64,000 bases of DNA, from positions 2,666,001-2,730,000 of the forward strand of contig NC_079882.1 of assembly GCF_029227915.1 (NCBI RefSeq). Direction: 5' to 3'. This document shows, piece after piece, positions 34,692 through 48,350 of the stretch; the stretch's first letter is position 1, and the number at the start of each line of letters is the position of its first letter. The notes under the pieces were generated by a model that saw only the letters and a list, made by a program, of their open reading frames with translations, searched no databases and was not told where the DNA came from. The position numbers were made by a program, and so were the translations under genes. This DNA comes from Hydractinia symbiolongicarpus. Taxonomy: Eukaryota > Cnidaria > Hydrozoa > Anthoathecata > Hydractiniidae.

Positions 34692-37600
34692 CTATCTATG
34701 CGGCTCCTTTTTAACGTTTGTTGTTTTAATGTGACTACTTAATTTTAGGAGTTTCGGTGCCGTTGTATTCGACCTGTTTGTTCTTGATAAGTGAGAGGTT
34801 TTATTGTTTTTACTTGCAATATTTTTACCTATGATACTCTTCAAAGGTTTTTCTATGATTTTATGCTTGGCAATGTTGTTTTTGAACTTCGTGTTACGTA
34901 GCTTCTGCTTCGTATTTATCTTTGAATTCGCTCGTTCCTCGCTTAGTTTCACTCTCTTAACGTGTTCTATTTTATTGTAAAAGTCTTCGTCTTCGTTTAA
35001 GCTTCTTTTTAAATGATTATCCAGTTTCAAATTCTCGAATTTAAAAGCATCAATTTCGATTGTAGTTGAATTACCGGTGGGACAACGCATTTTGCCAAGT
35101 AATTCGAACACTTCGTCTTCACCGAGTGGGTAATCATACATAATAAACTCGTCGAACCAACCGTTTAATCGACGATCATCAAAATCATAGTAGCCTATTG
35201 AAGCTTTGTAGCCCCAATCAGCTGCAAGCAAACCCGCTCCTTCTTGACTTCCACGTTCTTTACCATCAACAAATACCTGAAAAAAAAATTCAATCTAAGA
35301 TGATCTTCATGTGACGTTCTTCATGTGAAAAAGAGAGAAAGGATGAGAGGATATTTTGGTTACCAAGGATGTTTTCTAGAACATCTTTGTTACCAACGAA
35401 TAAAATTCATCAAACCACCTATAATTCTTTTAAAAGTTCATTTAAAATGAACTTTATGTTGTACTGTTTTGCCAATTCCAGTTGTTGACTTGTCGCTTCA
35501 TCTTACATTTAAACCTTCTTTAAGTTGATCCGAAGTTAAAAAATTAGTGAAAAAATTATTGATTAAATAATGCTTGTACATAGAGAATATTATTTGTGCA
35601 GGTTTCATACAAGACAGTATGCTGGTTAATGATCATACCTTTGCTAATCCTTTATATCCATCATATGTCACAGTATAATGCATCCACACACGTGACAGTG
35701 TTACCACGTTGGTGGTCATACTAAAAATTTCCGTCCCCTTTTCATCACGATGGAACCAACGTACTCGACCACCGTCTAGTTCGAAATGATAGCCACCTAC
35801 AAAAGTATGACACATTTAGGTAAAATATGAGAACTGAACCCAACCTCTTCCCCAAGGAAGTGCTTGTTATTTCATATTGGGGTAAAATCCTGTCCTGGGG
35901 ACGTACTTGACGTGGACCCGAAGTAAGTGCACACTTTCTGGAGCAGTAACTTCGCTTCAGTTAAAGTTCTGAAGGTTAATACACTTCAACAATACCTACC
36001 TATAAACGTATTATCGCCAGTTTGGCGCACAGTGCTAAATATAGAATGCTTTCCGCTGAGGTCTCCTTGTATATTTACCCAACATGCAATTGAAATGCCA
36101 GTTCGAGGCTTTCCAAAAAACGAATCCGGATAAAATAATATCTCTCCATTATTTGTAAGGTCGGCATAATGTCCACATATTTGTGGATGTTCCCTTATAA
36201 CAACTTGTTGATCCAAAAATCCATTATTACTGTGTCCTGATTGGTCAATAACTTCACGGCTCTGCACAACTTCAAAATCCAACACGCAAACTAAAAAACA
36301 GGGGAAAATATCGTTGTAGCTGTAGAAACGCACGCTTTTATCGAGTACAGGTTGATCTTTCTAACGCACAAACACTAGGCAACTTCAATTTTAATCGCAT
36401 TTTAAAATACCATAACTCTCTCTATTTTTTTAAAATTCAAGAAAAAAGATTCTCATCGTTAAGAAGATATTAGCGTTTAACTGGCGGTAACATTCGGCCA
36501 ACAGCAAAATTAATTACATAATCTTATCCACATAAGCTAACAGAAAATTTCCCATTGTCAACGATGTAGTTTATTATTGCGCCTAAAATCTTATGAAAAT
36601 TATATTTGCAATATTTCGTCGTCCGTCGTTTTTATTTATAGAATTCTAATTTAGGCCAGTGCCAAATTTCACGTGCAAAGGTAAACTTAAATTGGAAACG
36701 TACTTGGGCAGTTAGGTTTGTAGCAGCTGATCTGTTCTGTTTCATATCCATCAGCAGCGCAGTTTTCACCTCTGCACAACCTATACCTTACACTTGTACC
36801 TTCACCACATGTTGTACTACATGGCGTATAAGCCGACCAATCGTACGGATTGACTCCTTAAATAAAAAAATAAATAAATAAATAAATAAATTAAATGCGA
36901 ATATTACCCTTTATAACATCGTTTTGACTCCTTCAATGGATTAGCATTACAAAGGCATGAGAAGCAAAGATTATCCAGATACCAAGAAGTAACGAATTAT
37001 AAAAAAATCTTGTATTTATTCCTAACTGAAACATATTTTATATTTGACTTTCATTCAACATACATTCTCTATAGCAAACACCAGAGCAGTTGAAATCTTA
37101 CCAGTACATTCCGCCTCTGCACAAGGCACCGTTTCAATTTCCACGCCACCAGAAGGACAGTCAGGTACGGTACACCTTCGAAAGCGTTTCTTTTCACCTC
37201 TTCCACATGTAGCACTGCACGAACTGTATGGCGTCCAGTCAATGTTAACTTCGTGTTCCACCACAGGCACAGAAGCAGGTACCGACTCTAATTGATGAGT
37301 GGGAAATGATGCTTGTATGCTTACCGGAGGTAGCTGCTCCACAGTAGTAGACAATTCAATATAAGGCGGCGGCGGTGGGGGTAGAGGTGGTGGCGGAGGT
37401 GGCGGTGGCTTTGTTGGAGGATATAACGTAGGTGGCATGACTGGTTCTGCATCTTTCCCTTCTAAGTAATTGTGATAGTAATTCACGTATCTTGGGTCAG
37501 GACCAGGCGGTGTAAGATAATCCGGCGTTATTTTTGTCTTGTCGTGATAGGATGTGACAACTTGGGAGGCATCCTTTACATAAATGTCTGGCTTCGGCGG

Positions 37601-40600
37601 TGGTGCGTGAGGTGATTTATATAAATAGCTTTCGGGTAAATCTGCGCAGCCTCCACTCCGAGTGCATGGTTTCTGATAACCATAAATATTACTCTGTTGA
37701 CCATACACGGTGTCGGCTGGTAATGGACTTCCAGTGTACTCTTCAACTCTATGTTGTTCGGGAAAAATATTTTCTGGCGGTCCTGACGGATTATTCGTAT
37801 CAGCGTATTTCATATAGTCTTTGTAGTTCTTCATGAATGCTAAGTTTGACATGGCAAGGTCATTTCGAATTGCATTGTTGTTATTCATGCTACTCTTCAT
37901 AGCAAAGTGAGCGTATATGCGTTGTTCTAAATTCGGTACACGTGTGGCCAAACTTTCCAGAACATCCTCTGTAATTCCATTTTGACGCAGCTCTGGAAAG
38001 TTCATTAACACTTGGGTTGCGTCTATAAGAGGGGCTGGTTTTTGCTGCATAGTATACTGAGGATACACGGCATGGTTTTGTACGGGATATAAAGACGGCA
38101 TATCAACGACATTAAGTTGATTAGCCACTTCTTCTGCGTTGTTAGTAGTGGCTTCGCTCTTAGATGGACAAAAACCTTTTTTGCATTGTTCTTCTGCGGC
38201 GGCTGCTTGATGTTTTCTTTGCAAATCTTCAATCAACTTTGCTTTTGCTAATTGCAATATGGAGCCTTTTAATTCAGCGGAGATTTTATCCTCGGGAAGT
38301 TCTTGCAACTTACTTACAGCTTGAAGTATGTCTTGCTCGTTGTGTAAATCTAATTTATTTTTTTCGTGAGCACCACTCTTTCCGCCATCTTGTTTATCTT
38401 TGTTTACCTTCACCAGTTCTAATTTCGGCTTGTGGTTTTTATCCAGAACTAATTTCACTGGTGCATGCGGCTTCGTGTGGGTATCGAAGGGTATCGTTAA
38501 GTTTCTAACAGGTGGTCTTAAAATCTTTGGTTGTGGGTAACTAACTTGTAAAATTTCCTCGTTTGTTGGAGTAGTCTCACCAGTGAATCCATGTGTACTG
38601 TGACCGGGTGTTAGTCGCTTTATTTCATGCGCATGCGCCTTTACTTGAGATCGTAGGCGTTCGGCAGATGTATGATGCTTCCCTGCTGATTTTTTCGGGA
38701 TGAGATGTTTATCGTCTGCACGCTCGGTACTTACACGCGGACGATGAAAATGATCTCGAAGATATATACTATCAAGCTCGGGTTTAATCGAGACGGACTG
38801 TTTTGATGGACCTAAAATAGATTCAATACTAAACTTTATAAAAAAATCAAGAATAAAAAATGAAAAGGCATGATAAGCGACTTACCTTCTTTGCATCCAA
38901 ATATTTCAAATCTCATACAAATGTGTATCCCATGCCACGCTCGCGGATTTAATCTCACGTATCTTGCTTGAACGGGATGTTTGAGGAAATGCTTCACGAT
39001 TGTAGTGCGATCCGTGTTACCGAGAAAAAGCTATAAAAAAAATAAAATATTAAACAGTTAAAAACATTAAGGAAGGATTCTTCTTTTGTACTGACCATGA
39101 CCAAGTTTGTTTTTTAATGTCAACCATCTTTAATAAGAAGTAAGAGTTTGTGAAAGGGAGAATAAGAAGAACGGTGTGTTAATACGGCTACGACAAGTTG
39201 CGCGACAAGTTCTGTTACACTCACCCTTTCGTCGTCTTTTTCACGATACCACTCAAGTGCATTCGAATCGTCGCTATATCCTAATCGATAGCTAGCCACC
39301 CAATTGTCATGCGCAACATAACCTTGAGTAGCGATTCCTGTGATCGTTTTTACTTCACCTAAATCTGCTTCGATATATTGTCGCAGATTAACATCGCGCG
39401 CACACCAGCAACCTTTAATATCTGATTGGTCGATAGACTCTCGTACAAGCCTTCCATAAAATGGTAGATGGTTTTCGTCAAGGGAAGAAGATACCGTCAA
39501 ATGCATGTCGTCGACTTCACCATTGGAAACACCAAGAGGATTATTGCACGCTTCTAAAAATAACCCCATGGTAATGTTTAAAACGAACTTTACTTTTACT
39601 ACCTTCCCTCAAGTGATAAAAAATCTAGTTCCAAGTATATCCAGTGTAGCAGAAACTCACAGCGCGTCTATCCGCCAGCCGTGGTAGTTTTTAAAATAGT
39701 TATATAGAGAACACTCTTTTTTTAGAGTTACATAAAAATAAATCCATTTTCCGACGGAGCTTGTCTATCCCTCGAGATAAAGAGTTCAGTGAAAGAAACA
39801 CTTTACACAAACGTAAGCCTGACAAATGTTTTAAAATTCGGAGTCAGTCCGGAAGATTTTTTTCTTAGAGAATAAAAGTGTACGCCATAAAACCAGCGTA
39901 ATTCGCGATATAATATTATGGCATTTTAAAACAATTAATTTACTACCTTTCGGCGAAATTTCTGCTCGCGTTTGTGCTTCGGTATCTTCCATAAAAACAT
40001 GTAAACTTCCAAATGAATCATAAGGATCTGGTAACAAGTCCATCGTACAACCGTAAATTTCGACTCTCATGCATAAATGATTGCCATACCAAGATTGCGG
40101 ACGTATGCGTACATACTTTCCGTCTACGGGGTGATGAAAGTAATGTCGTTTTACCGAGTTCTTATCAGAATTTGCTTCGAAGATTTTATCGTACCCTTTT
40201 TCTTTATAACAGACCCAAACGGCTCTGTTATCACTGTAACAAAATAAGTATGATGTAACCCAATTGTCAAATATGGAAAGACCCTGGGTTGCCACCCCAG
40301 TTAACGAGGTCATCTCTGGTAGCTCGATTTCAAGGTATGGGTTTTTATCGTCTTTAACAGCACACCATGCAGTGCGAGCCGGATCACCTCCGAAAGAAGC
40401 AAGGTTCATTCTAGCATAGAACGGTTTGTGCAAGTTATATGTGGAGCTGGATGAGATCTGTGAATCTTGTATGAGTTTTGACTGCATTCCAAGTGGACCT
40501 TGACATTCTGGAAAAAAGTAGAAATAGGTAGGTACTATCTAAGTAGTGGAAAGGTTTTGGAAAAATACACTGGTGTTTAGATGCTACAATTTAACGAGGA

Positions 40601-43600
40601 TTGTTTTTAAAAAAAGTGATGAGTAGGTACTTGACGAGATAGTAAATAATGGAGTAATATAAGATAGAGTTAATAAATGAAAATAATCAAAACAAACCAG
40701 TTTCAAAGCTACAACGTCTCATCAACATTTCGATTTTGCTGGGCCTTAAGGCCTTATTAAAGATATAAAACTCATCAATTTCTCCGTTCAATATTCGCTG
40801 CCCTTTGTGTTTTCCTATACCAGCGCGTCCAGTCCAATCTTGAGATAAGGAGCCAATACCAAACCCCTATAAAAATTAACACACATGATTTATATACTTA
40901 CAAATGTTTACGGAAAAACTTTTTAACCTAGTAAGTTTACCAGGTAGGTTCACCTGAGATAGGTATATCTCGCTTGCTTGCCACACAAGCAGGTTTGAGG
41001 TCAAGGAATGGCTGAAAGTACTGTCGACAATGGACAAGTTTCTAGATCACTTTTTTTCAGCTTTGAAACTAATATTTTAAACGATTAAGTTGTTATATAA
41101 TTATTTTATTCTTTTGCTAATAAAATCTATTGCTGACCTGAGCTCCAAGCTTCCCGTTGACAAACACAGCCACCCTTCCAGTTATACTGGAGTATGTAGC
41201 TGCACAATGCGTCCACACGTGTGACGGAATCATTAACGGAGAAGAGATATTAAATACATTATCTTTGGCCTCGTTTCGATGAAACCAACGAAGACGACCA
41301 CGGTCAACTTCGAAATGATATTGTCCCTCTTTGTGAGCCGAATCTTTTCCGCCGACTGTATCAAAGATAGAATGCTGTCCGCCATTACTAAATAGTTTTA
41401 CCCATGCTGCAACGGTTATTTCTTCTCTAGGTTTATCAATGAAAAACTCTCCATCAAAAAACACGTCGCCACCGTTTAATCGCAAGCCTCTCTCGCATGA
41501 TTTGCTAAACGATCTGATGTCGACCGGACGTCGAAAATGTGCGTCGTTATGGTGACCGCTAACGTCTGGAATAACGTTATCGCGCACTTCGTCGAAATCG
41601 AGATGCACAATAGGAATTATGTCTATTGAAACATCACTTTGACCTGAAAATAAGATTATAAAAATGTTAAAACTGGAGAGTAATAAAATTTCATATAGTA
41701 CGGACTAAACTCGGTCCCAGTGCCTCCTTTTATCTATTCGTAACGCTTGTCAAGATTTAATATTAAGAGCAACTATATACCATACCTGACTCAGATTGTG
41801 TGAGTTGTGTATTCAATGATCTTGTTGCACCCTCCTCCACGTCGACATGATGATGTTGTGAAGGGATATCTTCAGTTTTTTCTTCACCTTCTAAACTTTC
41901 CGCTTGATTCTGTTCAGCCTGATGATATACAAGGCTCCCCGCATTTTCGGGAAGCTGATGTTGTTGTTCGACAGATTCTGATTTTATAGTTTCAAGTTGT
42001 AAAGCAGCATCGTGATGTAAAGGTTGTGGCGTGGTTGGAAGGTTACTTTCTATATCACTTAAATCCGCGCGTGCTAAAAAATAAAGTACGCAGTTGTTTA
42101 GATAAATACTATTTTCAGAATTGATCACTACCACCATCATTGGGCGAAGAAGCTTTATTATTGGTCGGGACAAAATATGTTATTGACGGTATAAACAACG
42201 TCTTAATGCATTAGTCATTCCGACATAGTTCCACTCAGCATAGCTGAAAACTAAGTAAGTAGATATAGCATTTAGGAGAGTTGGTAGACCTTTAAAGACA
42301 TATTCGTTTGACCTTTCTGCAGGGGTGTCAATGTTTAGTCAAAATAACATCAATAACTCTGTCAAAATTTGACGTTCTACAGCACCGTAAAATGAGAATC
42401 ACGTAATTATGTGGACGCTTACCTGGACACCCATAGAGTTCAGCTCTTAGACAGCCTTTACCATGCCATTTGAAAGGTGATATACGGACGAATCTTGCAA
42501 CAAATGGACTCCTCAACCAATGAAGGACTGTTCCATTTTGATCATCGTTACCCAAAAAACTCTGCAAAGGAAATTATTTTACTCATGTTATTTAGGTACA
42601 CATACTTGCATTTTCTAATTCTTTAGTTTCTTTTCTTCAAGACGGTAATAATTGATTAAAAATGGGATTCCGCCATTAGGACTTAAAGGCTCATAGCTAG
42701 TATTTGACGATTGAAACTGGTTTTGTCTATTATTTGAGAGGTTTTTAAGACATCCAAATATTGCAATTCAATTTACTGCATTTACAAAAAGAATCGTGAA
42801 AAAGTGACCTTTCAAATGTGATTTTTGTTTCCGCTTATTACTAGTGGAAAATATTGCAATATGCTTAACAAATGAAGTCATATAAAATTTTTTTTCATAA
42901 ATAAAAAAAAAACATTCGAAATTTTAGAAGATCATTAGATTTCTGTTTATATCCCCCGCCTGTTTCATCCAAATAGCGTCTGCCCTGTTCCTTATTGTGC
43001 CTAAAATAGTTCAAAAGGAAACTTTTAGAGAGGTTTTATTTCATTCACTTAAATTTAATTTTACTTGGTGATATGGAGGTTTCAATGCGCTTTATTACTT
43101 TGCCGAACATAGTCATCCATGTATTTAAGGAATTGCTCGAAGAACAGACATTAAAGCTACAAAAGAACCTATTGTTTTTTAAAAAAAATAAGCGAGATTA
43201 AAAGGGTTTCCCCCATTTCTTCGATTCTAGGAAATGGAAAGACAACCATTAGAAGGATGGAAATATATTGTCCCGAAAAGGAACCATGTAAGGTACATAT
43301 TAGGGACAAAGAACGAATTTGGGGTTAAAATGAAATAGTTTTTTTACTGGACTTTTTTTTTTAATGTAACTGTAATGAAAAAATCAGGATAAAAATTATT
43401 CAGTATTTATTGAGAATCTTAGAATCATGGGTCATTTGTGATTTTGACGTTGCTGGAAAAAGTATTACCCAAAGAATTTTTAACATAAAGGATTCTAATG
43501 AAGTGATTATTAAACTGCCGCGTTTTCATTGATTATACACGACAGTCTGTTATAAATTTACTGTGATTCAACACATGCCTACAGTTTTTAAATGTTATGT

Positions 43601-46405
43601 TACCGCTTGGAGAAAGAGATGTGAATTCCTGACGTGAAACGCAAGTTTGCCGACGTGAAGCAGATAAATGACATGCCACGTCGTGAAATAAATTGTGTCT
43701 AAACTAGCTACCTTGACGTCATTTCCATTTTCAGAATACTCTTTAAAATCGGCATCAGAATTGTTTGAATAAGCGAGTCTGTAAGCAGTCGTCCATTCGT
43801 CAACCAACCCCATCCCTTGAGTCGCCACACCTTAAAAATAATAAAGCAGAAAGGTGATCGAACCGTTTCCAATCCTCGATTCAGGAGAGCAAACTATAAC
43901 TTTTTTTCCATCTATGTTTTGACTTTCACATTAACTATTTTAGTCCGTATTTCAGTTTGAAATATTCTTGATTACCAACAGTAAATATCCTGCTCACATA
44001 TCGTTCCCAGGCCACCATACCACTAGTACGCGTTTGTCATGGTACACTTACCAGACACCTTTTTAATATCTGCAAGATCGAACTGCAGGTGTTCTGATGT
44101 TCCATCTTTGTAGGGACACCACCCACCTAACGAATTTGGCGCTATGTTACCAAGTCTTCCATGATAAGGAAGATGAAGATCATTGAATGAAGTGGAGGCT
44201 GATATTTGAGAGTCTGGCATATTACCATTGCCAACTCCTTGTGGCCAAGAACAATCTAAGACAAAGAAACACAATGTAATTATACCCTTATAGAAAATGG
44301 AGCACTTAGAGGATGTCGAATAATGCCAGACCGTATTAACTATATGAGTGCTTGGTAATGGCTTCCTCATATCTAATTAACAGGCTTTTTACCCTTTTTT
44401 ATACGGGACTTCTAAGAATATATGAGGATAACTATGGAGAAGGTGTAAAATGAAATATGGTATCGCCAAAAAAAATTGAATCGCAAAAACTCAAATTAGT
44501 TATTAGTTACCCAATGGTTGTCGTGGTTCCTCATTTAAGATCTCATCCTTCTTGGAGATTTGCTCTTTTTGTATCAACTTTGGTACTAGCTCCCTTATCG
44601 TTTTACCATCGTCTTGATGTTTATCAAGCCATTTATGGACTGGAAATTCGTAGTAATCGCCATCTTCACTTGTTGCTGTCAACTGAAGAAGAAGCATATT
44701 GCAAAATAATTGGTAACGCAGTTTTCCCTACAGATTAGACATAACCTTGTCTAAACTACTTTTCATTTTGGCTTTCTTAATAAAAAGGTTTAAAAAAAGA
44801 ATAAAACATAAAAATAACAATAATAATAATAACAATAAACGAATGAATAACGAATAAGGAATAAAAACTATCCTCCTAGGCAATAACAAAAATCAAATTG
44901 AATTCTTTTGGCTAAGGAGCAGTTGCTATCAATTACCTTTTCCAGGTACCAGCCTGGACCTAGCCAACTATTGTCATGTCTTATTTCGGCTTTTTTAATT
45001 CTTCCAACGTCCTTTCCATCCAAAAGAAATGTGTCAATCCTAGCAATTCGAAAATAAAAAAAATATAATTAAAAGAAATGAAATAAAAATATCATTTGAT
45101 TATTTGATGCTGCGATGGCGTCTAAAGCCGAATCTCCACTGGATGATATTCATGACGAAAAGTAGAAACCAATTCAACTTTTCGTCATGACGAAAATCGC
45201 GATCAATCAAATTCGAGTATTAATGACGACTGTCGTTATAATCGTCCAGTGGAGATTCGCCTTAGCAGTTGAATCAGGACATAACCTTTTTGGTTACCAA
45301 TGAGTGTTCACTATGTACAGGATTTTTTGCTTACTATAACAGAAAATAAAAGAACCATGCAAAAGAAACAGTTGATGAAAGAAGAAACGAATGCAACTTA
45401 CTGTCCACGTTCAAAATTATCTCTTCCGGATGATTTTAATTCTTTTTCGTCCGTTTTTCCATTCGATCCGAACAATTTAAAAAACACTCTAGCATCGGTG
45501 CCGGCACCGAAGCGATCACCTGTGTACGTCGTCACGACATAGCGATACGCTACAAAATAACGAAAAAGTTTTTTTATGAAAACTTGCATCATCGTCTGGA
45601 TAGTATAAGCAACATAGGTACTGGGGACGAGATTTCTTGTTTGTTTTGTATCGCGTAAAACAACCTAGTGCCTAGGGCTATGCAATTAAGTAAAAAGAAG
45701 CGCTCAAGATTATTGTATGTGATGTGATACATAAAGAAGAATGGTAAAGAAGATTGCTTCTTCCAGCCATAGAAAGTGTTTTGTTTTAGCTAGAAAAGCA
45801 TGAGACAACCTTTTTTCTACGACTCTCTGTTTTGGGGGTTGGGTGAAAGAGTAAAATAGAATCATTTTACGTTACCGTTTGTAATGCCCTGCCTTTCTGA
45901 TGTCACTACTTTTCAAATAGTTAAGTGATTTAGCTTATTCTATCCTTTGCTCTGGTCCAAGTTTGTTTACAAAAGGGTGGCGACAAAAGAACATAAAAAC
46001 AAATGTTTTTCCAAATCCTGTCTTGATTTGAATCCAGAAAATAACAGACAGTTCTTTTCTACCTTAGTCATCGTCATCACCTGGACATAGATGTTCCTTA
46101 TTTGCTGACAAACTTATAATGACTATATCGCTTAAGATAACGTCAGACCAAATATGAACTTCAGAGCTTTCACATACAGAAAATTGAGTTTTCAAAGGCT
46201 TTACAAATAAAGAACATTATTTCGTGGTTTGGACGATATCAGCTTTGCGTAGCTTAAGATTTCAAAAAAGACAATGTTCCTAAAAGATGTAACAGTAGAC
46301 ATCAAGCTAGTACCACACTTACTGATGATTATCATAAAACTTCTTACCGTCCGAGAAATTGCAACAACACAACAAAAATTGTAAGAAGCAGGCTAGAAGC
46401 CGCAT
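34692..46405 (-). CDS. Secreted mosaic matrix protein: PLAT, F5/8C x3, LamG x2, TSP1 x2; complete
   Basis: Exons (minus): 46405-46348, 45549-45402, 45039-44937, 44682-44511, 44255-44052, 43830-43712, 42561-42423, 42073-41786, 41643-41138, 40866-40698, 40507-39947, 39553-39225, 39030-38886, 38811-37102, 36856-36704, 36290-36000, 35796-35639, 35276-34692. All keep frame; about 1,945 aa. Order: signal peptide (MRLLACFLQFLLCCC); PLAT about 20-150 (YRYVVTTYTGDRFGAGTDA); F5/8C-1 161-314; acidic Gln-rich linker; LamG-like 411-635; F5/8C-2 636-800 (GVATQGLSIFDNWVTSY); F5/8C-3 823-980; 500-residue Lys/Pro-rich spacer with a polyproline run; TSP1 about 1500-1550 (WTPYSSCSATCGRG) and 1551-1601 (WSAYTPCSTTCGEG); LamG-like 1602-1817; basic tail of about 128 residues. 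No transmembrane segment was seen, so an adhesive extracellular protein is inferred. No named orthologue is recognised. Confidence 0.88.
45122..45265. mobile_element. MITE in intron 2 of the matrix-protein gene
   Basis: Terminal inverted repeats of about 25 bp: left contains GAATCTCCACTGGATGAT, right ATCGTCCAGTGGAGATTC. The inner arms also pair (GACGAAAAGT against ACTTTTCGTC). The TSD is unclear. About 144 bp, no coding capacity. Confidence 0.7.
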
Positions 46406-47378
46406 GTTTATCGAATTAAATCAAAACTTTCTTCGTGTTACGTCGTATTAAAACGATACATCGTGTATAGTTCCTGTCGGGGATCGCTGTAACGATAATA
46501 CGGATATAAAAGCGCTCCCTCGTAAGTTATAAACTCGTTGTTAACGAGATTTTAAATATTCATGATACCAAAAATTTTGCGGTAATGTGTAATTTTAACT
46601 TCTTTCACGTTCTTTTACGATCTGTTACGAATGTTGTATCGACGTGTCGGCTTAAATATTCTTTACGGTGTGTTGATGTTAAGAAAGTATGACGTAATAA
46701 TTAAATCTTGGAAAAGCAAATGTAAATTAAAGTCTCAACCAAATACCATTTTTTAACAAATTATGCCGAATTCAAAAAGGGAGGACTCATTAATTATTTA
46801 TGATTTTGCAAGAAGCTGCATTTTAGCTGCACTCATTGCGCGTGTAATTTTTCGTGCATGCCTCACTGCGCTTGCATTATCTTTCGGGATAAATTATAAA
46901 CACAAAGAAAAACATGATAGTAGAATATTAAGAGTATTAATTTTGGCGAGTACTATTTTGGCGAGTTTAAATCATCAATGTTGTGTTTCGGCCGCGGTAA
47001 TTTTCGCGAATTGATTACTATGGACTTTTTTAGCGAACATTATTTTTTCACAGCTTTGGATTAAAATGAAAAGGTTTAAGAAGTCAAAGAATGTTTCATG
47101 GTCACAATATTTTGCAGAACAGAACAAGTTGCTCAACCTCGGCCTTAGGCCTTCTTGGCATTTTGACATCGAGTTCGGCGGGGAAACTTGTTAACGGTCA
47201 AGTAAGCGCTAGCGGCTTTGGCATCAGGCAATAAACACGGGACACGAGGATGCAAGTTGCTAAACAAACACTGGTTATTTTATTTAAAAACTAAAAATTC
47301 TGAATAAGGCGAGAGCGATTCAGCAACAAAGATATTTTAGGGTCGGTCGGTCGGTCGGTCGGTCGGCAAAATAAGATA
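46406..47378. other. Upstream flank of the matrix-protein gene
   Basis: Likely contains its promoter, but no element can be assigned. A (GGTC)6.5 microsatellite lies at 47341-47366. The short frame at 46763-47014 has no supporting feature. Confidence 0.4.
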
Positions 47379-48350
47379 CAGTGAACTCTCTTTATCTCGA
47401 ACTAGCAAGGTACCAAAAAAATTTGTTTAAGAAAAAAAATTTCGAGATTGAAAAAATTTCAATTAAAAAACAAAATAATGGAATTTTCTTGCCCACCTTC
47501 GTCGCTAAACCTGGCAGTATCATTTAACACATCTAAAGCAGATTCAGTTACTGATTTTGCCTCTTTTCCACAACAGGAACAAATTTCTTCCATTGAAACC
47601 TCGTTATCTCTCTCTCTTCCTCTCCATTATTTTCTTGCCCATTCCTAAATTCTTCTAGATATCAGCTTCAAAATCTCGGGTGCAGTTGCATCGTCATCGT
47701 CTAGACTCACTGGTGGCTGTGATATATGGCACCAATGAAGAATCTGCTTTTTTAATTGATTCAAACTTTTTTGGAGATCCTTAAATGGATCGTCTTAAAC
47801 AGCAATAACAGCGTGTTGAACACCAGGAGTTATACTGGCCTTCATGAAACAGTTGACGATGGTTTCTTTGGTTACAACTTTCCAAGAATCAACCAGTACC
47901 TTCATGGCTGTTAAAATTGAAGTCTTTGGGCAAGACTCTTTTTTCACCATGGCTCGGCATAGCAAACGTACAACCCTTCATAGGTAATGTGCTTTAAGGC
48001 CACCTATGACACCTTGATCGAAGTTGATTGAAGTATCGATGTTGTATTTGTTGGTAAAAACCAACGTTAATAGCTGATTAAATTTTGCGATTGACGGCTG
48101 GGCTGGACAATTGTCAATGATTAGCGCAATTTTACAATCATCTGGACAATCGAGTAAAACAATGCCTACTGTTTTTCTTGTTTGTATCCAAATTTCAAAT
48201 TTCTTATGTTTTGTGTGCATTCGAACTTTCATCTTTCAAACATTATTGTTTGGTTTTATTTACTGTGTAAATCAACCCTTAAAAACAAAATGTCTCATTT
48301 GTTTTGGAAAGGCTAAACGAAAGGCGCCTTTCTTCTTCCCGCCATGCTGA
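47379..48350 (-). mobile_element. Degenerate Tigger/pogo (CENP-B-like) transposon relic
   Basis: The left end CAGTGAACTCTCTTTATCTC follows TA (47377-47378) and looks like a Tigger/pogo terminal repeat. The minus strand encodes a DDE_1 fragment at 48232-47978 (IALIIDNCPAQPSI, FDQGVIGGLKAHYL), then, in broken frames to about 47640, the usual C-terminal part (SWKVVTKETIVNCFMKA). No N-terminal domain or matching right end was found, so the copy is truncated and dead. It is much older than the intact pogo at 917-3822. Confidence 0.7.

Noticed and set aside
37044-38508. Plus-strand frames at 37044-37295, 37600-37836 and 38164-38508
   Set aside because: Antisense shadows of exon 14 of the matrix-protein gene.
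46763-47014. 83-aa plus-strand frame upstream of the matrix-protein gene
   Set aside because: No motif and no splice or coding support.
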